Positions 61,601-64,000 of a stretch of DNA of 64,000 bases are shown piece after piece. Every line of letters begins with the position of its first letter. Position 1 is the first letter of the stretch. Under the pieces are notes generated by a model. It searched no databases, was not told where the DNA came from, and saw only the letters and a program-made list of their open reading frames with translations. Source of the DNA: Sipunculus nudus (taxonomy: Eukaryota > Annelida > Sipuncula > Golfingiida > Sipunculidae); NCBI GenBank assembly GCA_026874595.1, contig CM049318.1, forward strand, positions 41,272,456 to 41,336,455, in the 5' to 3' direction. Both the position numbers and the translations under genes were made by a program.

Positions 61601-64000
61601 ACACACCAACCCTTACACCAACAGTTACACCAACAGCCACACCAACAGTGACTTATACACCAACAGTCACTCCAACTGGCACTCCAACTGTGACAGACAC
61701 ACCAACAGTCACACCAACAGCCACACCAACAGTTACACCAACAGTGACTTACACACCAACTGTCACTCCAACAGTCACCTCAACAGTGACTCCAACAGCA
61801 ACACCAACACTGACATACACACCAACTATTACACCAACAGTCACACCAACTGGCACTCCAACTGTGACATACACACCAACAGTGACATATACACCAACAG
61901 TTACACCAACAGCCACACCAACAGTGACTTATACACCAACAGTCACTCCAACTGCTACTCCAACTGTCACATACACTCCAACAGTGACACCAACAGCCAC
62001 ACCAACAGCTACACCAACAGTGACCCCAACAGTGACATCAACAGCAACACCAACAGTGACATACACACCAACCCTTACACCAACAGTTACACCAACAGCC
62101 ACACCAACAGTGACTTATACACCAACAGTCACTCCAACTGGCACTCCAACTGTGACCTACACACCAACAGTCACACCAACAGCCACACCAACAGTTACAC
62201 CAACAGTGACTTACACACCAACTGTCACTCCAACAGTCACCTCAACAGTGACTCCAACAGCAACACCAACACTGACATACACACCAACTATTACAGCTAC
62301 AGTAACACCAACAGTAACACCAACAGTCACACCAACTGGCACTCCAACTGTCACATACACTCCAACAGTGACACCAACAATCACATACACACCAACAGTT
62401 ACACCAACAGTTACACCAACAGCCACACCAACAGCCACACCAACAGTGACTTTTACACCAACAGTCACTCCAACTGGCACTCCAACTGTGACATACACAC
62501 CAACAGTGACACCAACAGTGACACCAACAGCCACACCAACAGTGACTTATACACCAACAGTCACTCCAACTGCTACTCCAACTGTCACATACACACCAAC
62601 AGTGACACCAACAGTGACACCAACAGCCACACCAACAGTGACTTATACACCAACAGTCACTCCAACTGGCACTCCAACTGTGACATACACACCAACAGTG
62701 ACACCAACAGCCACACCAACAGTGACTTATACACCAACAGTCACTGCAACTGGCACTCCAACTGTGACATACACACCAACAGTGACACCAACAGCCACAC
62801 CAACAGTTACACCAACAGTGACTTACACACCAACTGTCACTCCAACAGTCACCTCAACAGTGACTCCAACAGCAACACCAACAGTGACATACACACCAAC
62901 CATTACACCTACAGTAACACCAACAGGAACACCAACAGTCACACCAACTGGCACTCCAACTGTGACATACACACCAACAGTGACATATACACCAACAGTT
63001 ACACCAACAGCCACACCAACAGTGACTTATACACCAACAGTCACTCCAACTGCTACTCCAACTGTCACATACACTGCAACAGTGACACCAACAATCACAT
63101 ACACACCAACAGTCACACCAACAGTGACACCAACAGCCACACCAACAGTGACTTATACACCAACAGTCACTCCAACTGGCACTCCAACTGTGACATACAC
63201 ACCAACAGTCACACCAACAGCCACACCAACAGTTACACCAACAGTGACTTACACACCAACTGTTACTCCAACAGTCACCTCAACAGTGACTCCAACAGTG
63301 ACACAAACAGCAACACCAACACTGACATACACACCAACCATTACACCTACAGTAACACCAACAGTAACACCAACAGTCACACCAACTGGCACTCCAACTG
63401 TGACATACACACCGACAGTGACATATACACCAACAGTTACACCAACAGCCACACCAACAGTGACTTATACACCAACAGTCACTCTAACTGCTACTCCAAC
63501 TGTGACATACACACCAACAGTTACACCAACAGTGACACCAACAGCCACACCAACAGTGACTTATACACCAACAGTCACTCCAACTGGCACTCCAACTGTG
63601 ACATACACACCAACAGTGACACCAACTGCCACACCAACAGTTACACCAACAGTGACTTACACACCAACTGTCACTCCAACAGTCACCTCAACAGTGACTC
63701 CAACAGCAACACCAACACTGACATACACACCAACAATTACACCTACAGTAACACCAACAGTAACACCAACAGTCACACCAACTGGCACTCCAACTGTGAC
63801 ATACACACCAACAGTGACATATACACCAACAGTCACTCCAACTGCTACTCCAACTGTCACATACACTCCAACAGTGACACCAACAATCACATACACACCA
63901 ACAGTCACACCAACAGTGACACCAACAGCCACACCAACAGTGACTTATACACCAACAGTCACTCCAACTGGCACTCCAACTGTGACATACACACCAACAG
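11403..64000 (+). CDS. Giant secreted SCO-spondin/mucin-like protein, 59 exons, 3' partial
   Basis: One + strand gene fills the rest of the window. Exon by exon the frame is continuous: exons 1-58 sum to 9,385 nt and exon 59 adds at least 12,942 nt. All introns follow GT-AG. Approximate residue order: signal peptide 1-30; EMI-like 36-124; EGF-like 124-159; TB/properdin-like 159-228; vWD1 228-409, C8 410-508, TIL 508-600; vWD2 600-801, C8 802-883, TIL units 883-1085; vWD3 1085-1272, C8 1273-1353, TIL 1353-1440; LDLa x4 1445-1611; seven two-Cys modules with Thr/Pro linkers 1611-3128 (one more LDLa between modules 6 and 7); then the Thr-alternating mucin tract from 3129. Such families are secreted, disulfide-multimerised and O-glycosylated. 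Closest named architecture by domain order is SCO-spondin (EMI, vWD x3, LDLa, F5/8C) with a mucin tail; orthology is not claimed. Most introns are AT-rich and featureless; exceptions are listed. Confidence 0.88.
11507..12518 (+). other. Intron 1
   Basis: AT-rich intron with poly-A and poly-T runs. No repeat element or nested gene is recognised. A reverse-strand open frame near 12237-12479 has no domain character. Confidence 0.7.
12519..12722 (+). CDS. Exon 2: N-terminal part of EMI-like domain
   Basis: Acceptor ttctttccag, donor CCG/gtaggt. The segment opens with a Y-C-D-Y phrase, like the start of EMI domains. It is polar, with an internal NxS glycosylation sequon (N-A-S) and three Cys. It joins exon 3 in frame to give the typical EMI ending. 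Central EMI cysteines are sparse, hence EMI-like. Confidence 0.8.
13194..13255 (+). CDS. Exon 3: C-terminal part of EMI-like domain
   Basis: 62-nt exon after ctctcttcag, donor CAAC/gtaagt. It encodes [18 protein letters not shown]. The R-x-V-x-R-C-C-x-G-W-x-G-x-x-C pattern is the hallmark end of EMI domains (as in emilins and multimerins) and leads into an EGF-like module. Confidence 0.85.
13256..13992 (+). other. Intron 3
   Basis: AT-rich, with nothing recognised apart from the long pyrimidine tract before the acceptor (13967-13990). Confidence 0.65.
13993..14097 (+). CDS. Exon 4: EGF-like module
   Basis: Acceptor cctttttccag, donor GGCTG/gtaagt, phase 1 at the end. Six Cys in EGF order: [12 protein letters not shown], then [13 protein letters not shown]. 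The N-G-G-x-C and C-x-C-P-P-G-F/Y phrases are diagnostic. No calcium-binding D-x-D/N-E prefix is present. Confidence 0.88.
14209..14643 (+). other. Two coding-like islands inside intron 4
   Basis: Island A (open 14209-14393) has Cys-rich, coding-like sequence including C-S-P-F-N-G-M and Q-C-L-Q-G-G-F-Y-Y. Island B (about 14502-14643) ends in a stop after a helical-looking stretch with two Cys. They are splice-compatible (CAGGC/gtgttt to tatttag/TCATGAACAG) and would give a short open product from ATG 14251 or from an earlier exon. Neither fits between exons 4 and 5, whose junction is already in frame. They may be an alternative 3' end, a nested gene or a duplicated fragment. Family unrecognised. 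Confidence 0.3.
14780..14986 (+). CDS. Exon 5: TB/properdin-like cysteine module and acidic spacer
   Basis: Acceptor tatcttgtag, donor CATCTG/gtaaaa. Cys pattern C-Y-R-R-N-S-C, M-T-M-Q-E-C-C, G-G-G-W-G, then C-N-A-C-P resembles the TB (8-Cys) fold of fibrillins/LTBPs, and particularly the N-terminal module of properdin. It is followed by an acidic D/S-rich spacer (DGDSDDDDG) before the first vWD. One TB cysteine is missing relative to the 8-Cys consensus. Confidence 0.82.
15061..15152. repeat. (TA)n microsatellite in intron 5
   Basis: Nearly uninterrupted TA dinucleotides from about 15078 to 15151, broken by AAATATAAATATAAT near 15097. It is intronic. Confidence 0.85.
15259..15443 (+). CDS. 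Exon 6: vWD domain 1, first part
   Basis: Acceptor tttcaatttcag, donor CAGAAG/gtaatt, phase 0. Opens the domain with [14 protein letters not shown], followed by an F-S-G-x-C-A-Y-T-V-F strand. The G-D-P-H cleavage motif is absent (G-P-N-Y at that place), so no autocatalytic cleavage is expected in this domain. Confidence 0.9.
15543..15721. mobile_element. Tigger/pogo-like MITE in intron 6
   Basis: Termini CAGTAGAACCCCGC and GTGGGGTTCCACTG are inverted copies. The similarity continues inward to a GACCACC phrase. TA lies just before the left end. The short non-coding body and CAGTRGAACC ends fit pogo/Tigger-derived MITEs. The right-hand TA is two bases off, so the duplication is not perfect. 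Confidence 0.55.
16315..16432 (+). CDS. Exon 7: vWD domain 1, middle
   Basis: Acceptor ttcatgtcag, donor GCTCAG/gttggg (a weaker donor). Encodes beta-strand-like sequence K-I-T-I-I-P-N-Q and [10 protein letters not shown], typical of the vWD core. Phase 0 in, phase 1 out. Confidence 0.85.
16829..16993 (+). CDS. Exon 8: vWD domain 1, GLCG calcium-loop region
   Basis: Acceptor ttctttgcag, donor CTGA/gtgagt. Contains F-M-R-I-K-W-D (core strand) and [10 protein letters not shown], the vWD calcium-site motif. The preceding Cys that would make C-G-L-C is absent. Confidence 0.9.
17237..17313 (+). CDS. Exon 9: end of vWD domain 1
   Basis: Short 77-nt exon after tacatccag, ending AACGAG/gtagct in phase 0. 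Encodes N-D-M-K-M-L-S-G-N and F-G-N-S-Y-K, the usual F-G-N-S-W-type ending of vWD domains. Confidence 0.85.
17911..18024 (+). CDS. Exon 10: C8 domain 1, first half
   Basis: Acceptor tatttttacag, donor TCCACC/gtaagc, phase 0 both sides. Cys spacing C-P-D-A, M-C-Q-T, E-C-S-R-L and S-N-C-H marks the start of a C8 domain following vWD1. Confidence 0.85.
18388..18568 (+). CDS. Exon 11: C8 domain 1, second half
   Basis: Acceptor tttgttcag, donor CTGTC/gtgagt. [20 protein letters not shown] and V-V-V-E-W-R-T match the C8 consensus (C-x-x-D-x-C, Y-x-x-x-C, W-R-x-x-x-C). Confidence 0.9.
18871..19111 (+). CDS. Exon 12: TIL domain 1 and start of TILa
   Basis: Acceptor tccttttgcag, donor TCTTG/gtgagt. 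[27 protein letters not shown] and C-I-A-A-D-E-C-P-C follow the trypsin-inhibitor-like Cys-rich pattern. In this arrangement the TIL is structural rather than inhibitory. The exon splits a C-N-S-C-T-C motif with exon 13. Confidence 0.9.
19112..19958 (+). other. Intron 12
   Basis: AT-rich with a 9-T run near 19363. Open frames at 19826-20104 run into exon 13 in the wrong register and are shadows. No element recognised. Confidence 0.6.
19959..20100 (+). CDS. Exon 13: TILa end and start of vWD domain 2
   Basis: Acceptor ttgcttccag, donor CTGGAG/gtaaat, phase 0 out. R-G-R-W-E-C-T closes the TILa/VWC-like loop. [21 protein letters not shown] opens vWD2, with G-N-Q-H where the cleavable motif is G-D-P-H. 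Confidence 0.88.
20388..20464 (+). CDS. Exon 14: vWD domain 2, second part
   Basis: 77-nt exon, acceptor tttacacacag, donor GGAAA/gtgagt. [11 protein letters not shown] corresponds to the vWD strand with its conserved Cys. Confidence 0.85.
20681..20930 (+). CDS. Exon 15: vWD domain 2, core
   Basis: Acceptor tcctttacag, donor CGCAAG/gtacat, phase 0 out. [17 protein letters not shown] and I-Y-V-T-L-E-P are the core strands before the calcium loop. It is unusually rich in His, Lys and Met for this protein. Confidence 0.88.
21186..21356 (+). CDS. Exon 16: vWD domain 2, GLCGNYNGD and end
   Basis: Acceptor ttttatag, donor ATGCAG/gtatat, phase 0 both ends. [11 protein letters not shown] is a textbook calcium-site loop. 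F-G-H-S-Y-R ends the domain. Confidence 0.9.
21357..21920 (+). other. Intron 16
   Basis: AT-rich; a locally GC-richer patch (21600-21760) shows no coding frame and may be a repeat fragment. Nothing else recognised. Confidence 0.5.
21921..22164 (+). CDS. Exon 17: C8 domain 2
   Basis: Acceptor tgcttttcag, donor GTTCAG/gtaaga. A complete C8 in one exon: [32 protein letters not shown] and I-T-V-D-W-F. In domain assemblies 1 and 3 the C8 is split over two exons. Confidence 0.9.
22699..22963 (+). CDS. Exon 18: TIL domain 2 and start of TILa
   Basis: Acceptor attattcacag, donor AACTG/gtaggt. [30 protein letters not shown]. As in exons 12 and 27, it ends inside the C-x-x-C-x-C motif at the same phase (2), a sign of duplicated assemblies. 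Confidence 0.9.
23244..23442 (+). CDS. Exon 19: TILa end and TIL domain 3, first part
   Basis: Acceptor aaccttgcag, donor CATGAT/gtaaga, phase 0. [11 protein letters not shown] is the TILa end. [15 protein letters not shown] and G-C-G-C-P-D-G begin a second TIL in tandem. Confidence 0.87.
23740..23831 (+). CDS. Exon 20: TIL domain 3 end
   Basis: Acceptor gcatttcag, donor GAATA/gtatgt. [13 protein letters not shown] ends the TIL. A following N-R-T sequon and I-G-C-K-E-Y begin the next TILa. Confidence 0.85.
23861..23895. repeat. (TA)n microsatellite in intron 20
   Basis: About 34 bases of alternating TA, intronic. Confidence 0.85.
24092..24141 (+). CDS. Exon 21: TILa end
   Basis: 50-nt exon after tttactttcag, donor CCCAG/gtgagt. 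[10 protein letters not shown] closes TILa and C-P leads to vWD3. Confidence 0.82.
24277..24624 (+). CDS. Exon 22: vWD domain 3 with GDPH motif
   Basis: Acceptor ttctttaag (AAG), donor GGAG/gtaaga. Opens [13 protein letters not shown], with G-D-P-H at 24294-24305. In gel-forming mucins and related vWD proteins this sequence undergoes Asp-Pro cleavage at low pH. The rest holds conserved vWD cysteines ([11 protein letters not shown]) and core strands. The exon merges regions that span several exons in vWD1 and vWD2. Confidence 0.92.
25100..25314 (+). CDS. Exon 23: vWD domain 3, GLCGDFN and end
   Basis: Acceptor cgtccccag, donor TGCAAA/gtaata, phase 0. [16 protein letters not shown] is the calcium-binding loop. 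A-F-G-N-C-W-K ends the domain. Confidence 0.92.
25630..25760 (+). CDS. Exon 24: C8 domain 3, first half
   Basis: Acceptor gtctttctag, donor TGCGG/gtaaat. [23 protein letters not shown] fit C8. Confidence 0.88.
26007..26116 (+). CDS. Exon 25: C8 domain 3, second half
   Basis: Acceptor taaacttacag, donor TGTGTC/gtgagt. [17 protein letters not shown] and V-E-W-R end the C8. Same end phase as exon 11. Confidence 0.88.
26536..26685 (+). CDS. Exon 26: TIL domain 4, first part
   Basis: Acceptor cctcgttccag, donor CGATG/gtaaga. [18 protein letters not shown] and [12 protein letters not shown] are strong TIL motifs. Confidence 0.9.
27348..27447 (+). CDS. Exon 27: TIL domain 4, end
   Basis: Acceptor aatattgcag, donor AACTG/gttggt (weak donor, but in phase with exons 12 and 18). 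[12 protein letters not shown] and [10 protein letters not shown] end the TIL and start TILa. Confidence 0.85.
27734..27894 (+). CDS. Exon 28: TILa end and LDLa repeat 1
   Basis: Acceptor actcattttag, donor CTGCA/gtaagt. [10 protein letters not shown] then a class A LDL-receptor repeat: [22 protein letters not shown]. The calcium-binding acidic residues (D-G-x-x-D-C-x-D-x-S-D-E) are intact. Confidence 0.92.
28197..28313 (+). CDS. Exon 29: LDLa repeat 2
   Basis: Symmetric 117-nt exon (phase 1-1), acceptor ttatttgcag, donor TGCG/gtaatg. [23 protein letters not shown]: a complete LDLa with intact calcium site. Confidence 0.92.
28481..28609 (+). CDS. Exon 30: LDLa repeat 3
   Basis: Symmetric 129-nt exon, acceptor aatcccgcag, donor TACAG/gtaaac. 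[26 protein letters not shown]: an LDLa with a short insertion before the S-D-E motif. Confidence 0.9.
28915..29031 (+). CDS. Exon 31: LDLa repeat 4
   Basis: Symmetric 117-nt exon, acceptor tattttatag, donor TGCG/gtatgt. [25 protein letters not shown]: intact calcium site. Confidence 0.92.
29407..29642 (+). CDS. Exon 32: two-Cys module R1, first half
   Basis: Acceptor ttgtctaacag, donor GGCACT/gtaagt, phase 1 in and 0 out. First copy of the seven-fold module. Starts E-K-C-E-A-V-W-L-A. Strand-like T-I-V-L-T-I-H-G and V-T-T-V-H-L-W-V-H follow. It is the most diverged copy and lacks the D-A-L-x-G-S-x-x-x-W stretch seen in R2 and R7. Confidence 0.82.
29997..30165 (+). CDS. Exon 33: two-Cys module R1, second half
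   Basis: Acceptor atgttttcag, donor ACCAC/gtaagc, phase 0 in and 1 out. Ends L-A-V-K-A-C-Y-T-P, the second Cys of the module. The phase pattern (1, 0, 1) is kept by every copy. Confidence 0.82.
30405..30458 (+). CDS. Exon 34: Thr-rich linker
   Basis: Symmetric 54-nt exon (18 codons), acceptor tgtcatcacag, donor CTACAG/gtatgt. Encodes [17 protein letters not shown], a likely O-glycosylated hinge. Skipping it would keep the frame. Confidence 0.78.
30649..30932 (+). CDS. Exon 35: two-Cys module R2, first half
   Basis: Acceptor cttctccag, donor GGCAGT/gtaagt. Starts [26 protein letters not shown] resembles the S-x-x-x-A-L-D-G-x-x-x-T-x-W stretch of F5/8C (discoidin) domains. [11 protein letters not shown] is a core strand. 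Confidence 0.85.
31378..31537 (+). CDS. Exon 36: two-Cys module R2, second half
   Basis: Acceptor aaatttgcag, donor CACGG/gtaagc. Ends [12 protein letters not shown] with the second Cys. Confidence 0.85.
31741..32355 (+). CDS. Exon 37: 39-bp minisatellite linker fused to start of module R3
   Basis: Acceptor ccactcccgtag, donor CATGA/gtgagt. After V-T-T-I-V-T come 12 full units of [14 protein letters not shown] (13 residues, 39 bp) and a degenerate 13th. Then [12 protein letters not shown] begins module R3 in the same exon, unlike other modules, which start a new exon. Thr is about half of the repeat, with regular His/Glu or His/Asp. The reverse strand is also open across the repeat, a composition shadow. 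Confidence 0.88.
31758..32262 (+). repeat. Coding minisatellite, 39-bp unit, about 13 copies
   Basis: Units such as ACCACGCCAGGAACCACACC are nearly identical from 31990 to 32240, with more varied flanking copies. Variation alternates Y-H-T with Y-I-T and H-E with H-D. Copy number is expected to vary between individuals. Confidence 0.92.
33022..33194 (+). CDS. Exon 38: module R3, middle part
   Basis: Acceptor tattactgcag, donor ACCAAC/gtgagt, phase 1 in and 0 out. Strand-like [16 protein letters not shown]. The acidic D-E-D-E-H region matches no other copy. R3 thus has one extra intron. Confidence 0.82.
33556..33712 (+). CDS. Exon 39: module R3, end
   Basis: Acceptor ccctctgtag, donor CACCAA/gtgagt. 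Ends [13 protein letters not shown] with the second Cys. [11 protein letters not shown] resembles the ends of R4 and R5. Confidence 0.85.
34152..34193 (+). CDS. Exon 40: Thr/Pro linker
   Basis: Symmetric 42-nt exon, acceptor ttcgttacag, donor CACAG/gtaatt. [14 protein letters not shown]. First of four consecutive mini-exons linking R3 and R4. Confidence 0.75.
34194..35222 (+). other. Intron 40 with a GC-richer island
   Basis: 34600-35110 is GC-richer than its surroundings, with inverted CCAAT-type boxes (GATTGG near 35016 and 35077) and no supported exon. It could be an old repeat or an internal regulatory region. I see no matching end repeats. Confidence 0.4.
35223..35267 (+). CDS. Exon 41: Thr/Pro linker
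   Basis: Symmetric 45-nt exon, acceptor tttctttcag, donor CAACGG/gtaagt. [15 protein letters not shown]. Confidence 0.75.
35695..35757 (+). CDS. Exon 42: Thr/Pro linker
   Basis: Symmetric 63-nt exon, acceptor acaattacag, donor CACGCA/gtaagt. [15 protein letters not shown]. Reading frame continues past the donor into intron, but the donor consensus and neighbouring phases favour splicing here. Confidence 0.75.
36301..36372 (+). CDS. Exon 43: Thr/Pro linker
   Basis: Symmetric 72-nt exon, acceptor gttccatacag, donor ACAACAA/gtacgt. [15 protein letters not shown]. Confidence 0.75.
36879..37180 (+). CDS. Exon 44: two-Cys module R4, first half
   Basis: Acceptor tttcattcag, donor CAAACG/gtatag, phase 1 in, 0 out, 302 nt (same length as exon 48). 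G-M-Y-C-P-E-D opens. [15 protein letters not shown] corresponds to the discoidin-like Trp stretch. [16 protein letters not shown] is a core strand pair. Confidence 0.87.
37527..37983. mobile_element. hAT-like MITE in intron 44
   Basis: The ends CAGTGGCGTCAATTT and AAATTGACGCCCCTG are inverted copies with one mismatch. CAG-G-GGCGT termini are typical of hAT elements. The body has two long (TA)n tracts (about 37570-37629 and 37660-37721) and G/C runs. No coding sequence; an 8-bp target duplication is not evident. Confidence 0.55.
38034..38184 (+). CDS. Exon 45: two-Cys module R4, second half
   Basis: Acceptor ttcaccacag, donor CACCAG/gtatat. [21 protein letters not shown] and S-L-E-V-H-F-C-T-P form the clearest consensus of the second half, shared closely with R5. 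Confidence 0.88.
38565..38603 (+). CDS. Exon 46: Thr/Pro linker
   Basis: Symmetric 39-nt exon, acceptor aatatttcag, donor ACAACAG/gtatgt. [13 protein letters not shown]. Confidence 0.73.
38883..38927 (+). CDS. Exon 47: Thr/Pro linker
   Basis: Symmetric 45-nt exon, acceptor tctattcacag, donor CACAG/gtatgt. [15 protein letters not shown]. Confidence 0.75.
39378..39679 (+). CDS. Exon 48: two-Cys module R5, first half
   Basis: Acceptor ctttgttcag, donor ACTGAG/gtatat, 302 nt. [15 protein letters not shown] opens (close to R6). [13 protein letters not shown] carries the conserved Trp. [12 protein letters not shown] ends the half. Confidence 0.88.
39758..40560. repeat. Probable interspersed element in intron 48
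   Basis: A block with higher CpG than its surroundings. It starts with a GCGAGGCGAGGGTTATTGC phrase and a (GT)n run (39801-39817), and ends with CCGTCTCCAGCGAGGGG. GCTGGAGACGG (39829 on) and CCGTCTCCAGC (40488 on) are inverted copies. A 13-G run is at 40333-40345. No protein frame. Boundaries uncertain. Confidence 0.4.
40612..40646. repeat. (TA)n microsatellite in intron 48
   Basis: About 33 bases of TA repeats. Confidence 0.85.
40831..40984 (+). CDS. Exon 49: two-Cys module R5, second half
   Basis: Acceptor tttgtttag, donor CAACCC/gtgagt. [21 protein letters not shown] and S-L-E-V-H-F-C-M-P: near-identical pattern to exon 45, showing recent module duplication. Confidence 0.88.
41479..41706 (+). 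CDS. Exon 50: Thr/Pro linker, long
   Basis: Symmetric 228-nt exon, acceptor tatttccag, donor CACAG/gtatga. Thr/Pro/Val/Ser-rich with few other residues; dense potential O-glycosylation between R5 and R6. Confidence 0.85.
41907..42042 (+). CDS. Exon 51: two-Cys module R6, first quarter
   Basis: Acceptor gcatgcag, donor GGGGAA/gtacgt. [13 protein letters not shown] parallels R5. It ends at A-G-S-P-E-G-K just before the conserved Trp, where R4 and R5 have no intron. Confidence 0.87.
42392..42551 (+). CDS. Exon 52: two-Cys module R6, second quarter
   Basis: Acceptor acaattgcag. K-W-E-A-S carries the module Trp. [12 protein letters not shown] corresponds to the last strand of exon 48. The donor AAG/gtcctt is weak but is placed by homology and phase 0. 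If it were skipped, the frame would read on to a stop at 42585. Confidence 0.8.
43093..43246 (+). CDS. Exon 53: two-Cys module R6, second half
   Basis: Acceptor ctgctgcag, donor CACCAC/gtaagt. [24 protein letters not shown]; same length (154 nt) as exon 49. Confidence 0.88.
43247..44146 (+). other. Intron 53
   Basis: Several short frames exist on both strands (43535-43900) but none has splice-framed or domain-like character. No repeat ends recognised. Confidence 0.5.
44147..44303 (+). CDS. Exon 54: Thr linker and first half of LDLa repeat 5
   Basis: Acceptor gatacatag, donor AACAG/gtcagt, phase 1 in and 2 out. Thr-rich linker, then [13 protein letters not shown], the first three Cys of an LDLa. 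The rest lies 2.86 kb downstream in exon 55. Confidence 0.82.
44409..44726 (+). mobile_element. tRNA-derived SINE with 13-bp target duplication
   Basis: A G-run is followed by a tRNA-like head. The A-box-like TAATGGCTAAGGTGTCGG lies near 44440 and the B-box-like GTGCGTTCTAATCCC near 44477. A central CCCTTGGGCAAGGTCCC phrase resembles shared SINE core domains reported from invertebrates. CCTATATGCAGCA occurs at 44396-44408 and again at 44727-44739, flanking the element exactly. Insertion is therefore direct-evidence retroposition, on the + strand. Confidence 0.8.
44740..47162 (+). other. Rest of intron 54
   Basis: Long AT-rich intron sequence with a (TA)n tract (45009-45022), the possible MITE above, and a G-rich tract (about 46591-46620). 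No exon is supported. The open frames at 46281-46544 and 47119-47349 (reverse) have no domain character. Confidence 0.5.
45603..45752. mobile_element. Possible pogo-like MITE in intron 54
   Basis: Left CAGTAAAACCTCC and right GGCGGGGTTTTACC are approximate inverted repeats. Internal GACCACC / GGTGGTCG phrases resemble the 15543-15721 element. Ends are degenerate. Confidence 0.4.
47163..47221 (+). CDS. Exon 55: second half of LDLa repeat 5
   Basis: 59-nt exon after ggttttacag, donor TGCG/gtacgt. [20 protein letters not shown] completes the LDLa. The calcium motif is present as D-x-x-x-D-C-x-D-G-x-D-E. Joins exon 54 in frame (AG plus C). Confidence 0.82.
47614..47778 (+). CDS. Exon 56: Thr/Pro linker
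   Basis: Symmetric 165-nt exon, acceptor cttttatag, donor CCAA/gtaagt. [16 protein letters not shown] and similar; separates LDLa 5 from R7. Confidence 0.85.
47779..49282 (+). other. Intron 56, with an anomalous CpG-rich block
   Basis: Mostly AT-rich, but 48620-49020 is CpG-rich, with many TACG, CGAAG and TTCGTGCCA words. TTCGTGCCA (near 48666) and TGGCACGAA (near 48904) are inverted. It has no coding frame and may be an unrecognised mobile element. The open frame 48064-48330 is low-complexity and not an exon. Confidence 0.4.
49283..49563 (+). CDS. Exon 57: two-Cys module R7, first half
   Basis: Acceptor tggttttag, donor CAGGAG/gtttgt, phase 1 in, 0 out. Y-I-C-E-D-V-I-H-V opens. [17 protein letters not shown] is the most discoidin-like Trp stretch of all copies. 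[12 protein letters not shown] closes the half. Confidence 0.87.
49564..50583 (+). other. Intron 57
   Basis: AT-rich; no element or exon recognised. Confidence 0.55.
50584..50734 (+). CDS. Exon 58: two-Cys module R7, second half
   Basis: Acceptor ttatacacacag, donor AAGG/gtaaga, 151 nt (same as exon 45). [10 protein letters not shown] and F-H-A-I-F-C-G-P-K with the second Cys. Includes an N-A-T sequon. Confidence 0.85.
51059..64000 (+). CDS. Exon 59: giant Thr-alternating mucin (PTS) domain, 3' partial
   Basis: Acceptor ttcatccaaacag, then an open frame to the window edge: at least 12,942 nt and about 4,313 codons with no stop and no frame shift. The polymer is Thr-X-Thr-X, X being Pro, Val, Ala, Tyr, Gly, Ile or Leu, as in [16 protein letters not shown]. 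Sampled every 60 bases from 51121 on, the codon is Thr (ACN) except GCA at 58321 and CCA at 60961. Where Thr is replaced it is often Ser, which keeps an O-glycosylation acceptor. Cys is absent and charged residues are very rare (Glu near 51562, Arg near 55204, Asp near 61696). It would form a dense O-glycan bottle-brush. Reverse-strand Val/Gly and Cys/Trp frames across it are shadows. Confidence 0.9.
55745..57826 (+). repeat. Tandem duplication of a 1038-bp coding block
   Basis: Sequence from about 55750 to 56788 recurs at +1038 (for example 55801 matches 56839, and 56101 matches 57139), nearly without mismatch, including private variants such as ATTACAGCTACAGTAACACC and ACAGTGAGTCCAACAGC. 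The period is 173 x 6 bp, so frame and Thr alternation survive. The near-identity suggests a young duplication, or gene conversion. Confidence 0.85.
57951..64000 (+). repeat. Higher-order coding repeat, period 2646-2652 bp
   Basis: Marker variants recur at matching offsets. ACTGTTACTCCAACAGTCACC is at 57961, 60613 and 63259. CACTCTAACTGCTACTCC is near 58183, 60835 and 63481. CACCGACAGTGACATAT is near 58112, 60764 and 63410. The offset is 2652 and then 2646 bp, both multiples of 6. The third copy runs off the window. Confidence 0.85.

Noticed and set aside
52618-63932. Many reverse-strand open frames rich in Val/Gly/Thr or Cys/Trp/His
   Set aside because: They are complements of the ACN-CCN-ACN-GTN repeat. 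None has a start context, signal or domain, and the + strand frame is continuous and preceded by a proper acceptor.
51059-64000. Non-coding satellite DNA
   Set aside because: Twelve kilobases without a stop, six-base quantised repeat lengths, conservative Thr-to-Ser replacements and a spliced, in-phase start argue for protein coding.
51059-64000. CRISPR-like repeat array
   Set aside because: Repeats are contiguous with no unique spacers, and the organism is a eukaryote.
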